From positions 1 through 64,000 of the forward strand of contig NZ_CABJCG010000015.1 of the NCBI RefSeq assembly GCF_902364025.1: a stretch of DNA of 64,000 nt. Reading direction: 5' to 3'. Positions 8,929 to 17,024 of this stretch are shown here, piece after piece; position 1 is the stretch's first letter, and each line of letters begins with the position of its first letter. A program made the translations under genes and the position numbers. The notes under the pieces were generated by a model. That model saw nothing but the letters and a program-made list of their open reading frames with translations, was not told where the DNA came from and searched no databases. Source of the stretch: Enterocloster lavalensis. Lineage in GTDB: Bacteria; Bacillota; Clostridia; Lachnospirales; Lachnospiraceae.

Positions 8929-10260
8929 CTATTCGTTCGTCAGGCTTACGGTAACGTATATTTTCTCAATGGCCGTCACCGGCTGGATAGCAATGGATAT
9001 TACCACCGCATTGATGGCCTCACCGGCTTCCACGCTTACATCGTCTGCACTGAAATTCCTGATCCCGCCGTTTGCCTGCATTTCGTTCAAGTATCCGACA
9101 ATCCAGGTCTTAATCAGGTCTCTGCTGGCATTATCATTCTGCACCTTGCCAATCACATTGATCGAGAAATGCTTATACACATCATTCGCCACGGTATCAA
9201 CAGTACGGATCACCTGGTTAAACGAAAACACCTCGTTTTTTTCATCCGAATATGTAACCAGTGTATTAATATCTGACACCACCTTCACACTGCCAAATTC
9301 CCGAAAGAAAACGATCTGCCCTTCTGTCAGCGCCTCATCGATCTGAGCAGACGTTAAAACAGGTTCGGCGTCTACAGCATCCGGATATTGCGCATACACC
9401 AGTGATTCATTATAGGAGGCCCCAGCTTCGGCCCCGCCAATCCACCAGGTAGCCTGCTGCGGGGTAATTACAGAGCCATCGATCAAACGTACACCATTTT
9501 TTGCTGAAATAATTGCCTCGGTATCCATGGATTTTGTGACAGCCATCACAGCCTGGCATTTCCTTCCGAGCCCCTCCCTCATCCGTTTGATAAAATCGAA
9601 ATAGAGCGTCTGTATCGCCTCGTCTGCTCCATCATAGATCAGGATATTAAACATATACCCCTCCAGGGCAGCCAAAAATGCTTCATGAGACGAGGCATCC
9701 ACAGTTCCATCGGTTCCACCTGTCAACGGGATCCCTGCACTTTCCGTCAAGTTGCCTTCCCCGAATTCTACCCAGTCATTTGCAACCAATTCACTCGCTG
9801 CGCTCACCTCCTGAGTATCCATTACTTCCGATCCCACCAAGGTCTGCACTGTATGAGCGTCCCCTGATGTCGAAATTGCAATGCGGATATCATTTCCGCG
9901 GGTTCCTGTATACCTTGCCGTAGCGTTGATAACGTCAGAAGCGGCGGTTGCCCGGCTGGCTTCCTTTCCTGACGGACGGTACAGAAGGACCTGCTTCGGC
10001 CCGGCCGTACGATCACTCCCTTTAAAAATTTCCCGAAGGAACCGGGCCTTGGTCTCTGTTTTCCCATAACCAATGAAGGGCGTATAGTCATCTTCCGGCC
10101 CCAGAACAGAGATGGCCCCTTCCGGTCCCCATGATAGCGGCTCGCAGATCGCAACCACTCCTCTTTCACCAAGTTTCGTGACCGGATTCATATCCGATCT
10201 AACATTGATGTACACGCCAGGCTGTCTCTTATCCTGCTTTTTCCATGTACCTCCTGCCAT
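8929..10260 (-). CDS. Phage contractile tail sheath protein (XkdK-like)
   Basis: A 443-residue protein beginning MAGGTWKKQDKRQPGVYINV, the standard start of XkdK-type sheath proteins. It also has VAICEPLSWGPEGA, TAGPKQVLLYRPSG and the C-terminal sheath domain (SFNQVIRTVDTVANDVYKHF, DLIKTWIVGYLNEMQ). It polymerises around the tube and contracts on infection. Together with the J-type baseplate it shows that the phage has a contractile tail. Confidence 0.95.
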   Translation of the reverse strand: MAGGTWKKQDKRQPGVYINVRSDMNPVTKLGERGVVAICEPLSWGPEGAISVLGPEDDYTPFIGYGKTETKARFLREIFKGSDRTAGPKQVLLYRPSGKEASRATAASDVINATARYTGTRGNDIRIAISTSGDAHTVQTLVGSEVMDTQEVSAASELVANDWVEFGEGNLTESAGIPLTGGTDGTVDASSHEAFLAALEGYMFNILIYDGADEAIQTLYFDFIKRMREGLGRKCQAVMAVTKSMDTEAIISAKNGVRLIDGSVITPQQATWWIGGAEAGASYNESLVYAQYPDAVDAEPVLTSAQIDEALTEGQIVFFREFGSVKVVSDINTLVTYSDEKNEVFSFNQVIRTVDTVANDVYKHFSINVIGKVQNDNASRDLIKTWIVGYLNEMQANGGIRNFSADDVSVEAGEAINAVVISIAIQPVTAIEKIYVTVSLTNE

Positions 10261-10284
10261 TCTTATTTACCTTCCTTTCTCACT

Positions 10285-10734
10285 TCAATTTTTGATATTT
10301 CCTGCATAGGATTCCATCGATTCAATGGGCGGCACATTACTGGGGCTGGATACGATCGCCTTGACCGTAAACTGATAATGCAGTTCCCCATCATCAATCT
10401 TCCATTCCCGCTCTGACGTCCACAATTCCGTCGATTCCACGCCATCCGTATAGGGCACCCGCTCCATTACTTCATCCAACAGATCCGCAACTGTAATCAG
10501 CTGATCATAGGTGTTTGAATCATTACGCCTGGTCAGATACACGATATCCACTCCGATTACACGTCGTGTGCGGCGGCCGATCTCGCGTTCCATATCAGAT
10601 GGCATAAAGAACACAAAAAAACAGGGCGTTTTTGTTCCCTGCTGGTTCGGATTTCCGTATACGGGAACATCCGGATAATTCTTTTTTAGTACACCCGCAA
10701 TGGAATCCCGTAACTTCTCAAGTGTAAATGTCAT
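10285..10734 (-). CDS. Phage tail terminator-like protein (DUF6838-type)
   Basis: A 149-residue protein starting MTFTLEKLRDSIAGVLKKNY with PVYGNPNQQGTKTPCFFVFF, RRTRRVIGVDIVYLTRR and EREWKIDDGELHYQFTVKA. This pattern is seen in small proteins upstream of the sheath gene in PBSX-like phages (XkdJ position), thought to cap the tail end facing the head. It overlaps the gp10-like gene by 4 bases. Family naming is from recognition; the capping role is inference. Confidence 0.75.
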   Translation of the reverse strand: MTFTLEKLRDSIAGVLKKNYPDVPVYGNPNQQGTKTPCFFVFFMPSDMEREIGRRTRRVIGVDIVYLTRRNDSNTYDQLITVADLLDEVMERVPYTDGVESTELWTSEREWKIDDGELHYQFTVKAIVSSPSNVPPIESMESYAGNIKN

Positions 10735-11246
10735 TTAAAGCTCTCCCTTACCCTTTTACCAAGTTCTGTTTCCACCAGTTTTCTGTATTGACCAATGGCT
10801 GCCTGTTTCATGTACTTGCCCTTGACATATTTGGTCTTTGTTCCCACCGTAATACCGCCACTATCGTTCTCTGAGTCTCCTTTCGGGAGCCATTGCAGCA
10901 TTCCATCTGCAACCACCAAACCAGGAACGAAATGCTGATCCATATGATGCCCATCGTTGACATAGGACGCATACTGCACATTGTTCGCCAGGGTGGTTCT
11001 GGCGCTCCCTCCGGTCAGAATGGGCTTGGTTTTGCTGTCAGTAGACCAATGCTGTGCCATCTCTCCCGAGCGGGTACCCGTTCCTGATATGGCAGCCCCT
11101 CCATTCGGCGGCGTCAGCTCCGTTGCCCGTTCCACCGCGGCAATGGTCGCCCCCTCCGCTACCTCGGCCATAATCTTGGGCACATTTTGTCCCAATTTAT
11201 GCAGTTCAGCGAATCGCTTGCGCGTCTGGCTCCCAAAACTCGACAT
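10731..11246 (-). CDS. HK97 gp10-family/XkdI-like head-tail protein
   Basis: A 171-residue protein starting MSSFGSQTRKRFAELHKLGQ, followed by the conserved helix EGATIAAVERATELTPPNGG and QYASYVNDGHHMDQHFVPG. This is the HK97-gp10-like (XkdI) pattern. These proteins join head completion and tail proximal ends. The position after the adaptor genes and before the terminator fits. Overlap with the downstream gene is 4 bases. Confidence 0.82.
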   Translation of the reverse strand: MSSFGSQTRKRFAELHKLGQNVPKIMAEVAEGATIAAVERATELTPPNGGAAISGTGTRSGEMAQHWSTDSKTKPILTGGSARTTLANNVQYASYVNDGHHMDQHFVPGLVVADGMLQWLPKGDSENDSGGITVGTKTKYVKGKYMKQAAIGQYRKLVETELGKRVRESFK

Positions 11247-11255
11247 GTCATCACC

Positions 11256-11654
11256 TCAACTTATTATCTCTTCCGTCAACAGGGCCACTTCCTGGTGCTC
11301 CAGGCCAGAGAGCACGCCGCCAACCGGATCATAATAGGGATGGGGCCGGTCCGCAAAATAACGTTCTGGATCCCCTTGGACCCCCAGCATGCCTCCACGT
11401 ACCACATGGAGCTCGTCTCCGGCCTTAATCTCTACCGACAGGTCACAGGCCAGCTTATCAACCGAGTCGGTCATTGCTGCCGTCTGGCGTATTCTGGGAC
11501 CATTCTTTTTCACGCTGTAGATCCGGCAGGGGACCTTTTCCAGTACCAGCCTGCGTTCCTTCCCATTCAGGTTCCCACTGCTCACATCCACGTTCCGGTA
11601 CACATCCATGGAATCTGTATACCATCCTTCAAATACCGGGTTGTCAAATAACAT
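11256..11654 (-). CDS. Probable head closure/minor structural protein (XkdH position)
   Basis: A 132-residue protein with [15 protein letters not shown] text ([15 protein letters not shown]), [27 protein letters not shown] and [20 protein letters not shown]. These features recur in head-closure proteins encoded between DUF4054-type adaptors and gp10-like proteins. It overlaps the upstream adaptor gene by 11 bases. A stopper or closure function is inferred from gene order rather than from a catalytic motif. Confidence 0.7.
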   Translation of the reverse strand: MLFDNPVFEGWYTDSMDVYRNVDVSSGNLNGKERRLVLEKVPCRIYSVKKNGPRIRQTAAMTDSVDKLACDLSVEIKAGDELHVVRGGMLGVQGDPERYFADRPHPYYDPVGGVLSGLEHQEVALLTEEIIS

Positions 11655-12138
11655 AACTGCCTCCCATTCCGATCATACGCGCCATGGTCACCAGCTGCTG
11701 GCCGTACTGTGTGGCGTTCCAGCTGCCCCACTTGGCCATTGCCGCATTAACCGCCTCGTTATCGTAGCTGATTGTCGTGTCTCCCATGGTTGCCTCCTTC
11801 ACAAGTCCCGTCTGCTGCCCTTTGGCTGCGGCCTTGGCCGCGGAGGGAGAGCCGTCTGAATAGGTTTTCAGGTACAGCGTGCAAAAGTGAGCCACATACA
11901 GACCAGCGGCATAACGCCAGATAGTCCCGTACCGGCTGGGGAGGATAGACTGGTTTGCATTTTCCACGAAGAGCTCGAATATTCCTTCCGGTACCAGGCA
12001 CTCCCGCGGCTCCTTTCCGGCCTTTAAAAACTGAGGGAAATCCCCCGCAAACATCTGCCTGGTATATGTCCCGCGCTCTCCCTGTACAGGCATATTGGCC
12101 GCTGCCTGAAGCACTCCGTTAAACTGCCATCCTTCCAT
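11644..12138 (-). CDS. Head-tail adaptor (DUF4054-like)
   Basis: A 164-residue protein with REMFAGDFP-like text ([20 protein letters not shown]), [20 protein letters not shown] and [17 protein letters not shown]. This matches the DUF4054 group of head-tail connector adaptors that attach to the portal ring. The C-terminal half ([20 protein letters not shown]) is also typical. It follows the major capsid gene and a small acidic protein in the expected order. Confidence 0.78.
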   Translation of the reverse strand: MEGWQFNGVLQAAANMPVQGERGTYTRQMFAGDFPQFLKAGKEPRECLVPEGIFELFVENANQSILPSRYGTIWRYAAGLYVAHFCTLYLKTYSDGSPSAAKAAAKGQQTGLVKEATMGDTTISYDNEAVNAAMAKWGSWNATQYGQQLVTMARMIGMGGSYVI

Positions 12139-12150
12139 ACCGGCCCCTCC

Positions 12151-12459
12151 TTACTTTTTTTCAGTTCCCTCAGACTGCTTATGGGATCTTTTTCCGGTTT
12201 CCTCCTCGTTCGTTGCGCGACCTCCGTCATCCGGCCGCGTATCATACTCTTCGGCCTTTTCTTCCGCCTTCTGATCAGCGGCCTCCAGGGCCAGGTCTGC
12301 GGTGCTGTCCGGCGTGGCAATGGATCCATCACGAATTGCGGCCTGCACCAGCCAATGGCCTGCCGCCCAATCAGGAATCTCACCGATGAAATTGCGGGGG
12401 ATGACCAGCTTCTGGTCTCCCTCGCGGATCTCAAAACACTTTTTACTGCTAATAAACAT
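12151..12459 (-). CDS. Small phage head-region protein with charged tail, 102 aa
   Basis: A 102-residue protein. The first half is folded-looking (FEIREGDQKLVIPRNFIGEI, then PDWAAGHWLVQAAIRDGSI). The second half is highly charged and low in complexity (EEKAEEYDTRPDDGGRATNE) and probably disordered. Such proteins are commonly encoded just after the capsid gene. No catalytic motif is seen; a role in head stability or packaging is only suggested by position. Confidence 0.65.
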   Translation of the reverse strand: MFISSKKCFEIREGDQKLVIPRNFIGEIPDWAAGHWLVQAAIRDGSIATPDSTADLALEAADQKAEEKAEEYDTRPDDGGRATNEEETGKRSHKQSEGTEKK

Positions 12460-12470
12460 AGCTGCCCTCC

Positions 12471-13511
12471 TTAGATTCCATCCACATAGCGCATGATGTT
12501 CTCATAGTATATCTGCACCTCGGAAATGTTGGCCATAAACGCTGTATCATAGCACACATTCTCAGCGTTCGGCTGCGTCATGGCCCGGCTGAGCGGCGCC
12601 AGCTCGTCCATTGCAAGGTAACGCTCTTTGTTGAGATACACCACCATGCGGTCCGTGCTGCCGGCTCCCGCTCCTTTACACCAGGAGCATCCGCCAATAT
12701 ACAGGTCGCTGCCGTTGGTCTTGGCTACGTTGTTGTCCAGAAGGAACTGAAGGATCGTCTTTTCAGCCAGCTCTGTCACCTTGGTGGTCGCCAGGTAATT
12801 GATCTGCTCGTAGGGCATGATGATGTGGTTCGGAACTGCGTCCCGGTCATATTCCGCCTCAGCCCATACAGCCAGAATCGCGTCATTGATATCCTGAAGG
12901 ATCTGATCCGGAGTCTTGTCCTTAAACTTCGTAGAGCTTTCCGCCCCGGTACCCGTGGCATTTGCCGTCACCACGTTAGGGTTATTGATCAGCCCTGTGG
13001 ATCCGTACCGCTTGATTCCCACATAGGTGTTCGCGTCCATATGCTTGTCATAGGTCGTGCGGATCCCATCCCGCAGGATACTTTCAAGACTGCGGCCGGT
13101 CAGCTTCTCGCGCTGCATGTCCACCCACATAATCCGCATACCAACCGAAAAGACGTGAGTCTTGAACAGACCTTTATCAAAATTGGCCTGCACCATGGGG
13201 ATTCCATTGGCGCCGCCGGCATGTACAGGGCCGTCCTCGCTTCCGCCGGTCACGCCGTAATCAACGTTCATGGCGCTCACAAACTCAGCCCATCCTCCGC
13301 CAACTCTCACCGGAATATCCCGGCCATAGGTAAAGCTGGTCAGCGGCTGACGGATCGTATTGTCCCGTTTCTCCAGCTCAGAGCTTAAAAAGGCTCCACC
13401 GTTGGCAATAGCCGCTGCATCCATGGTCTGGAACCGCTGGGGTACCGCAGCGCTGGCCGGGGAGGATACCACCGTACCCCCGTCAAATGTTCCCATGTTC
13501 TGAAATTTCAT
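12471..13511 (-). CDS. Major capsid protein (DUF2184 family)
   Basis: A 346-residue protein with the DUF2184 features: IRQPLTSFTYGRDIPVRVGG, KTHVFSVGMRIMWVDMQREK, DGIRTTYDKHMDANTYVGIK and HIIMPYEQINYLAT. Proteins of this family form the head shell in phages that also encode a DUF1073 portal and a DUF2213 protein, the combination present here. Its position after the cement and protease/scaffold genes is canonical. Confidence 0.87.
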   Translation of the reverse strand: MKFQNMGTFDGGTVVSSPASAAVPQRFQTMDAAAIANGGAFLSSELEKRDNTIRQPLTSFTYGRDIPVRVGGGWAEFVSAMNVDYGVTGGSEDGPVHAGGANGIPMVQANFDKGLFKTHVFSVGMRIMWVDMQREKLTGRSLESILRDGIRTTYDKHMDANTYVGIKRYGSTGLINNPNVVTANATGTGAESSTKFKDKTPDQILQDINDAILAVWAEAEYDRDAVPNHIIMPYEQINYLATTKVTELAEKTILQFLLDNNVAKTNGSDLYIGGCSWCKGAGAGSTDRMVVYLNKERYLAMDELAPLSRAMTQPNAENVCYDTAFMANISEVQIYYENIMRYVDGI

Positions 13512-13526
13512 AATCTGTTTACCTCC

Positions 13527-14036
13527 TTATGCTCTGTTGCAGGACAGAATCCTGATCTCAGCGACGCCGTTGGCGTCCTTTTCTCCGCGCCACTGGCAAT
13601 TTGTAAGCTCCACTGTCTTTCCTTCATCGGCCGCCGCCTCAAATCCTCCGACAACGCCTGTGGGAATGGTCTCGTTCGCCACGATCCGGACATACACTTT
13701 TCCACCCAACTTCGGCGCCCCTACCTTGCACAGCACATTGATGCAGCCACGTTTAAACACGCTGACCGCTTCATTGGACCGATATTCCCCGGCCGACTGG
13801 GATAGATAAGATGTGGCGCTTTTAAACTCACGGGAGGCGATTCCAACAAAATCAGCCGCCGTGCTGTCTGCCCCAAAAGCTGTCACATTACCATTACTGT
13901 CATATACCAAAGGCGTGCCGAACTGCACCGCAGCCGCTCCGCCAAGAGGATGTGTATCCACAATCATATCCGGCTGCCTGGCGTAATCTCCTGCATATCC
14001 ATGTGCCATGTTCTTTCCGATAACCTGTCCTCTCAT
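13527..14036 (-). CDS. Capsid decoration/structural cement protein (DUF2190-like)
   Basis: A 169-residue, beta-rich protein starting MRGQVIGKNMAHGYAGDYAR, with QFGTPLVYDSNGNVTAFGAD, FVGIASREFKSATSYL and VFKRGCINVLCKVGAPKLGG. The layout resembles gp24/DUF2190-type cement proteins that bind the outside of capsids. It overlaps the upstream DUF2213 gene by one base and is followed closely by the capsid gene. The family call is by pattern and context. Confidence 0.72.
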   Translation of the reverse strand: MRGQVIGKNMAHGYAGDYARQPDMIVDTHPLGGAAAVQFGTPLVYDSNGNVTAFGADSTAADFVGIASREFKSATSYLSQSAGEYRSNEAVSVFKRGCINVLCKVGAPKLGGKVYVRIVANETIPTGVVGGFEAAADEGKTVELTNCQWRGEKDANGVAEIRILSCNRA

Positions 14037-15244
14037 TATTTCGTACCTCCATTCTTGTGCGGGTTCATTGCGTCATATGCTGCCTGGTAGGATTCCAAAT
14101 CCGCCTGTGGTTTCTGATCGGCCATCTTCGCCGCGTTCTTCTGCGTGGCCTGGGCGATCTTCGCGATATCGCTGACCTTGTCCTTGTCGGTCAGACATTC
14201 CACCAGTGAGTCCGTAACCGCCTTTTTCGTGGCTGTGTCCTTGATACCCGCAATCACCGGCCGCAGCTGCTTGATCACGGCCGCCATGACCGCGCGGTCT
14301 GCGGCGCATGCCGATTTATCCAGCTCCTCAGCAGGAACCACCTTGGCTTCTGCAGCAGGCACATCCGGTTCAGCCTCTTCCCCTGTCAGTTTTTTCACCA
14401 GGCTGTCCAGCGGATCCGTATCCGCTCCAGGTGTTTCTTCCTTCTTCCCCAGCAGTTCCAGGATCATGTCCAGCTTGCTGTCAAGGCTGGCGGTATCCCT
14501 GGTTTCTTCTTTGGCTGGGTCCTGCGCAGCCGGAGCGGCAGGCTCTGTCTTGCCCGGATCCTCATCCAGCGCAGCGGCAGCATCCGCCGCCATTGTCTCC
14601 AGTTCCTCCGGGGAGGCGTCTTTAGCCGCCCGAGCGAACAGTTTGAAAAATAAGCTGTTTTTCCTCATCGTTTCATTCCTTTCCGGCCGCTTCACGGCCT
14701 CAACCTTTTTGCTCGAATCTAAAATCGCAACATGCTTTCCGGCCCGTCCCCGCGTCACCACGGCGATATGATTCCCCCGGATCTCATGCTGCGAATAGGT
14801 TCCATCTTCGTTTTCCGTATAGCTGCACTCATAACCGCAGCTGATCTCCCGCTTTCCATTCTGTACCGCCTGTATCAGCTCCTCATCCTGAATGTGGAGA
14901 TCCGCAATTACATGCCCTTCCCATTCACCCTCACCCTTGCGGACATTTTGAGCATGGCCCCTGGCGTACTGGCTGTATGTATCCGGGGTCAGAAGCTCCG
15001 GCGGGTGCTCATCAGTGATTGGCTTACCCTCGAAGCTGGACAACGCAGCCTCCGAAAACACCTCATCTGGGGATCGGCAGACCTTCACCATCTTGGAACT
15101 GTCTCCATCGGGCCGCAGCTCACTCTCCAGGTATTCCATCTCTCCGGTCCTGGCTATGGGCACATTGCGGCAAATTAAAAAGCCCTCAACCGTCTCTAAT
15201 TGGTTGGGGCTTATGGTATAGCCATAATATGCAAGCATTTTCAT
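14036..15244 (-). CDS. DUF2213 prohead protease/scaffold-type protein
   Basis: A 402-residue protein. The N-terminal about 190 residues (YGYTISPNQLETVEGFLICR, SSFEGKPITDEHPPELLTPD, GKREISCGYECSYTENEDGT) match DUF2213, an S78-like prohead protease fold. The C-terminal half is Ala/Glu/Lys-rich and probably helical (DPAKEETRDTASLDSKLDMI), as expected of scaffolding. One chain thus probably combines protease and scaffold. It is separated from the upstream 78-aa gene by a terminator and a palindrome. Confidence 0.85.
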   Translation of the reverse strand: MKMLAYYGYTISPNQLETVEGFLICRNVPIARTGEMEYLESELRPDGDSSKMVKVCRSPDEVFSEAALSSFEGKPITDEHPPELLTPDTYSQYARGHAQNVRKGEGEWEGHVIADLHIQDEELIQAVQNGKREISCGYECSYTENEDGTYSQHEIRGNHIAVVTRGRAGKHVAILDSSKKVEAVKRPERNETMRKNSLFFKLFARAAKDASPEELETMAADAAAALDEDPGKTEPAAPAAQDPAKEETRDTASLDSKLDMILELLGKKEETPGADTDPLDSLVKKLTGEEAEPDVPAAEAKVVPAEELDKSACAADRAVMAAVIKQLRPVIAGIKDTATKKAVTDSLVECLTDKDKVSDIAKIAQATQKNAAKMADQKPQADLESYQAAYDAMNPHKNGGTK

Positions 15245-15255
15245 GTTCCTTCCTG

Positions 15256-15269
15256 TTGCGATATCGCAA
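15256..15269. repeat. 14-bp perfect palindrome TTGCGATATCGCAA (copy 1)
   Basis: A perfect palindrome just upstream of the DUF2213 gene start (15244). The identical 14-mer is the core of a 20-bp palindrome at 36575-36594, just upstream of the integrase. It is a candidate binding site for a dimeric regulator. Confidence 0.7.
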
Positions 15270-15302
15270 TAAAAATACCACCGATGACAAATCAGTGGTA
15301 TT
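15266..15302 (-). terminator. Rho-independent terminator after the putative immunity gene
   Basis: On the minus strand AATACCAC(T)GAT pairs with ATC(G)GTGGTATT across a short loop and is followed by TTTTTATT. The hairpin begins at the stop codon of the 78-aa gene (15301-15303), so it should reduce read-through into the DUF2213/capsid genes. Confidence 0.65.
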
Positions 15303-15537
15303 AAATCACTTTTTCAATATCCTCTTCAGCGAATAGCTCGCCTCCTCCTCCGCGGTAATCCACTGAGGCCACCATAATATCTGTATCATCATCGTCTGAC
15401 TTATTCGCATATGTCAAACAGTCTAATTTGCAAGTGACCCTTCTTCCATCTTTCAATATCAGATCGAAAAATTCACCCTTCTCCCCCTTTTCAAAAATCT
15501 CCCTAAGCCTTGGGGTTATATTTGCTTTGTATCGCAT
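15301..15537 (-). CDS. Putative immunity protein for the MuF toxin domain, 78 aa
   Basis: A 78-residue acidic protein starting MRYKANITPRLREIFEKGEK, with LILKDGRRVTCKLDCLTYAN and, at the end, FAEEDIEKVI. It lies 2 bases downstream of the MuF-toxin gene, is followed at once by a terminator, and is more AT-rich than the capsid genes. A small acidic gene directly after a toxin-bearing gene is the usual layout of immunity genes. I do not recognise a named immunity family; the SM-like reading LKDGRRVTCKLDC is only a resemblance. Confidence 0.55.
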   Translation of the reverse strand: MRYKANITPRLREIFEKGEKGEFFDLILKDGRRVTCKLDCLTYANKSDDDDTDIMVASVDYRGGGGELFAEEDIEKVI

Positions 15538-15539
15538 AT

Positions 15540-17024
15540 CTACACCTCCTTGACCGGATGCAAATGTACTCCTTTTGAAGAATAGCGAATTGCAAATCGC
15601 CGCGTATTCTCATACTTGCCCGTTCCTGAATTAAATCGTTTTCCGATTATCCTGTCTACTGTAATATATTCAACTGGATATTGTTGCCCCTTTTGAAATT
15701 TTAAGGTTCCTGTCCCTGCGAAACGATTTACCAATTCCTGCGTATCAACATCTTTATAAAACATGTCTGGTGCGGTTCCTTTAGAGATCAGATCAGCCTT
15801 TACTCTCTGCTTCCACTTCTTAGTTCCCAGCACATGCTCCTGCTGCTTTACCTTTTTAACGGTGGTATTTATACCTCCACTATGAAGTTGAATCAGAAAC
15901 TCATCCGTTTTTTTCTTATTCAGCACTTGCTGACGGAATAGTTCAAACTTATCACCACCATTATACTTCAATTCACGGAACTTTTCAAAGTCTTTTGGCA
16001 CCTCATTTCCAAACAGGCTCCGGTATTCCTGGTATTGCTTATAATCCCGCAGCAGCCGTTGCCGATTTCGGATCTTTTCCTGATAAGCCTCCCGTTGCTT
16101 TTTCGTCCTCGGATCCACTGTAATAGGATTTTTTTCAAAGCTGGAGAAATCCTTATCCCTCTGGATCTGCTTTTCCGTCTTTCCCATCGTCGTGTATTTG
16201 ACAATGGAGTGCAGACAGTTCGGATGGATATTGAGATAGGTATTTGTCAGGTCATCCCCTCCAGCCGGATCGATCTTTCCAAACGCCTTGGCCAGTGGAG
16301 GATAATCCGGGTTGGTCCCGGACCTGCTGTATACCCGACCTTCCAGCGGGGCGCATATCGGGCAGGTGCTGCCGATCTTCACAATCTTATACAGATCGTG
16401 CTCCGGATCCGCGGTCAGGATGGCAGATACCTCGGCCTGGCGTGCTGTGGTCCGGGTAGCCATGTTGCAATAGTCCTGAAGCGACCAGCGCCGGCCGGCC
16501 TTGTCCACAAATGCTGTAACGCCCTCCTGCTGCAACTCCATCGCCATGCTGGCCGCAGCTTGCCTGGCACCGCCTCCGATGGCCTCCTGTTCTGCTACCG
16601 CCTGCAGGGCTGCTTTCCGAAGCGCACCTTCCTCCTGCCTGGCAACCCGAAATACTGTCTCTATGCTTTTCTGGGCCGTCTCCGCAGCCTCCACGATGTC
16701 TCCCAGCAGATTGTTGGACAGCTGCTCCACCACACTGATCTGCGTGGCCGTCAGACCCGCGGCATTGGCATAGCCATTGGCCGCTGCCTCGGACCGGTAG
16801 AAGATCGTCTCGATCATCGTGGGAACATAGGCCCAGCTTTCATCCACCATGTCCTGAAGGATCTGCCTGGTGCGTTTGAGCGCTGCTACCCCCGCATAGT
16901 CCACATAGCCCTGGCTGCGCTTTCTCCGGATCTCCGCCAGCAAACGCTGCTCAGTACGCAGGAACAGCATGCGCAGAAAAGCCGTCGCGTCATTTTTGTC
17001 TGGGGGTCTGATCAGCTTTGGCAT
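15540..17024 (-). CDS. MuF-type minor head protein with C-terminal Ntox50-like toxin domain
   Basis: A 494-residue protein. Residues 1 to about 300 are a phage minor head (SPP1 gp7/MuF) protein with RRKRSQGYVDYAGVAALKRT, VGSTCPICAPLEGRVYSRSG-like text (KIGSTCPICAPLEGRVY) and LNIHPNCLHSIVKYTTMGK. After a charged linker, about residues 369-494 form a separate module: EHVLGTKKWKQRVKADLI, LVNRFAGTGTLKFQKGQQY, VDRIIGKRFNSGTGKYEN and FAIRYSSKGVHLHPVKEV. This resembles polymorphic toxin type 50 (Ntox50, predicted RNase). MuF proteins with C-terminal toxins are known in Firmicute prophages. The start overlaps the portal stop by one base (TAATG). Confidence 0.8.
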   Translation of the reverse strand: MPKLIRPPDKNDATAFLRMLFLRTEQRLLAEIRRKRSQGYVDYAGVAALKRTRQILQDMVDESWAYVPTMIETIFYRSEAAANGYANAAGLTATQISVVEQLSNNLLGDIVEAAETAQKSIETVFRVARQEEGALRKAALQAVAEQEAIGGGARQAAASMAMELQQEGVTAFVDKAGRRWSLQDYCNMATRTTARQAEVSAILTADPEHDLYKIVKIGSTCPICAPLEGRVYSRSGTNPDYPPLAKAFGKIDPAGGDDLTNTYLNIHPNCLHSIVKYTTMGKTEKQIQRDKDFSSFEKNPITVDPRTKKQREAYQEKIRNRQRLLRDYKQYQEYRSLFGNEVPKDFEKFRELKYNGGDKFELFRQQVLNKKKTDEFLIQLHSGGINTTVKKVKQQEHVLGTKKWKQRVKADLISKGTAPDMFYKDVDTQELVNRFAGTGTLKFQKGQQYPVEYITVDRIIGKRFNSGTGKYENTRRFAIRYSSKGVHLHPVKEV

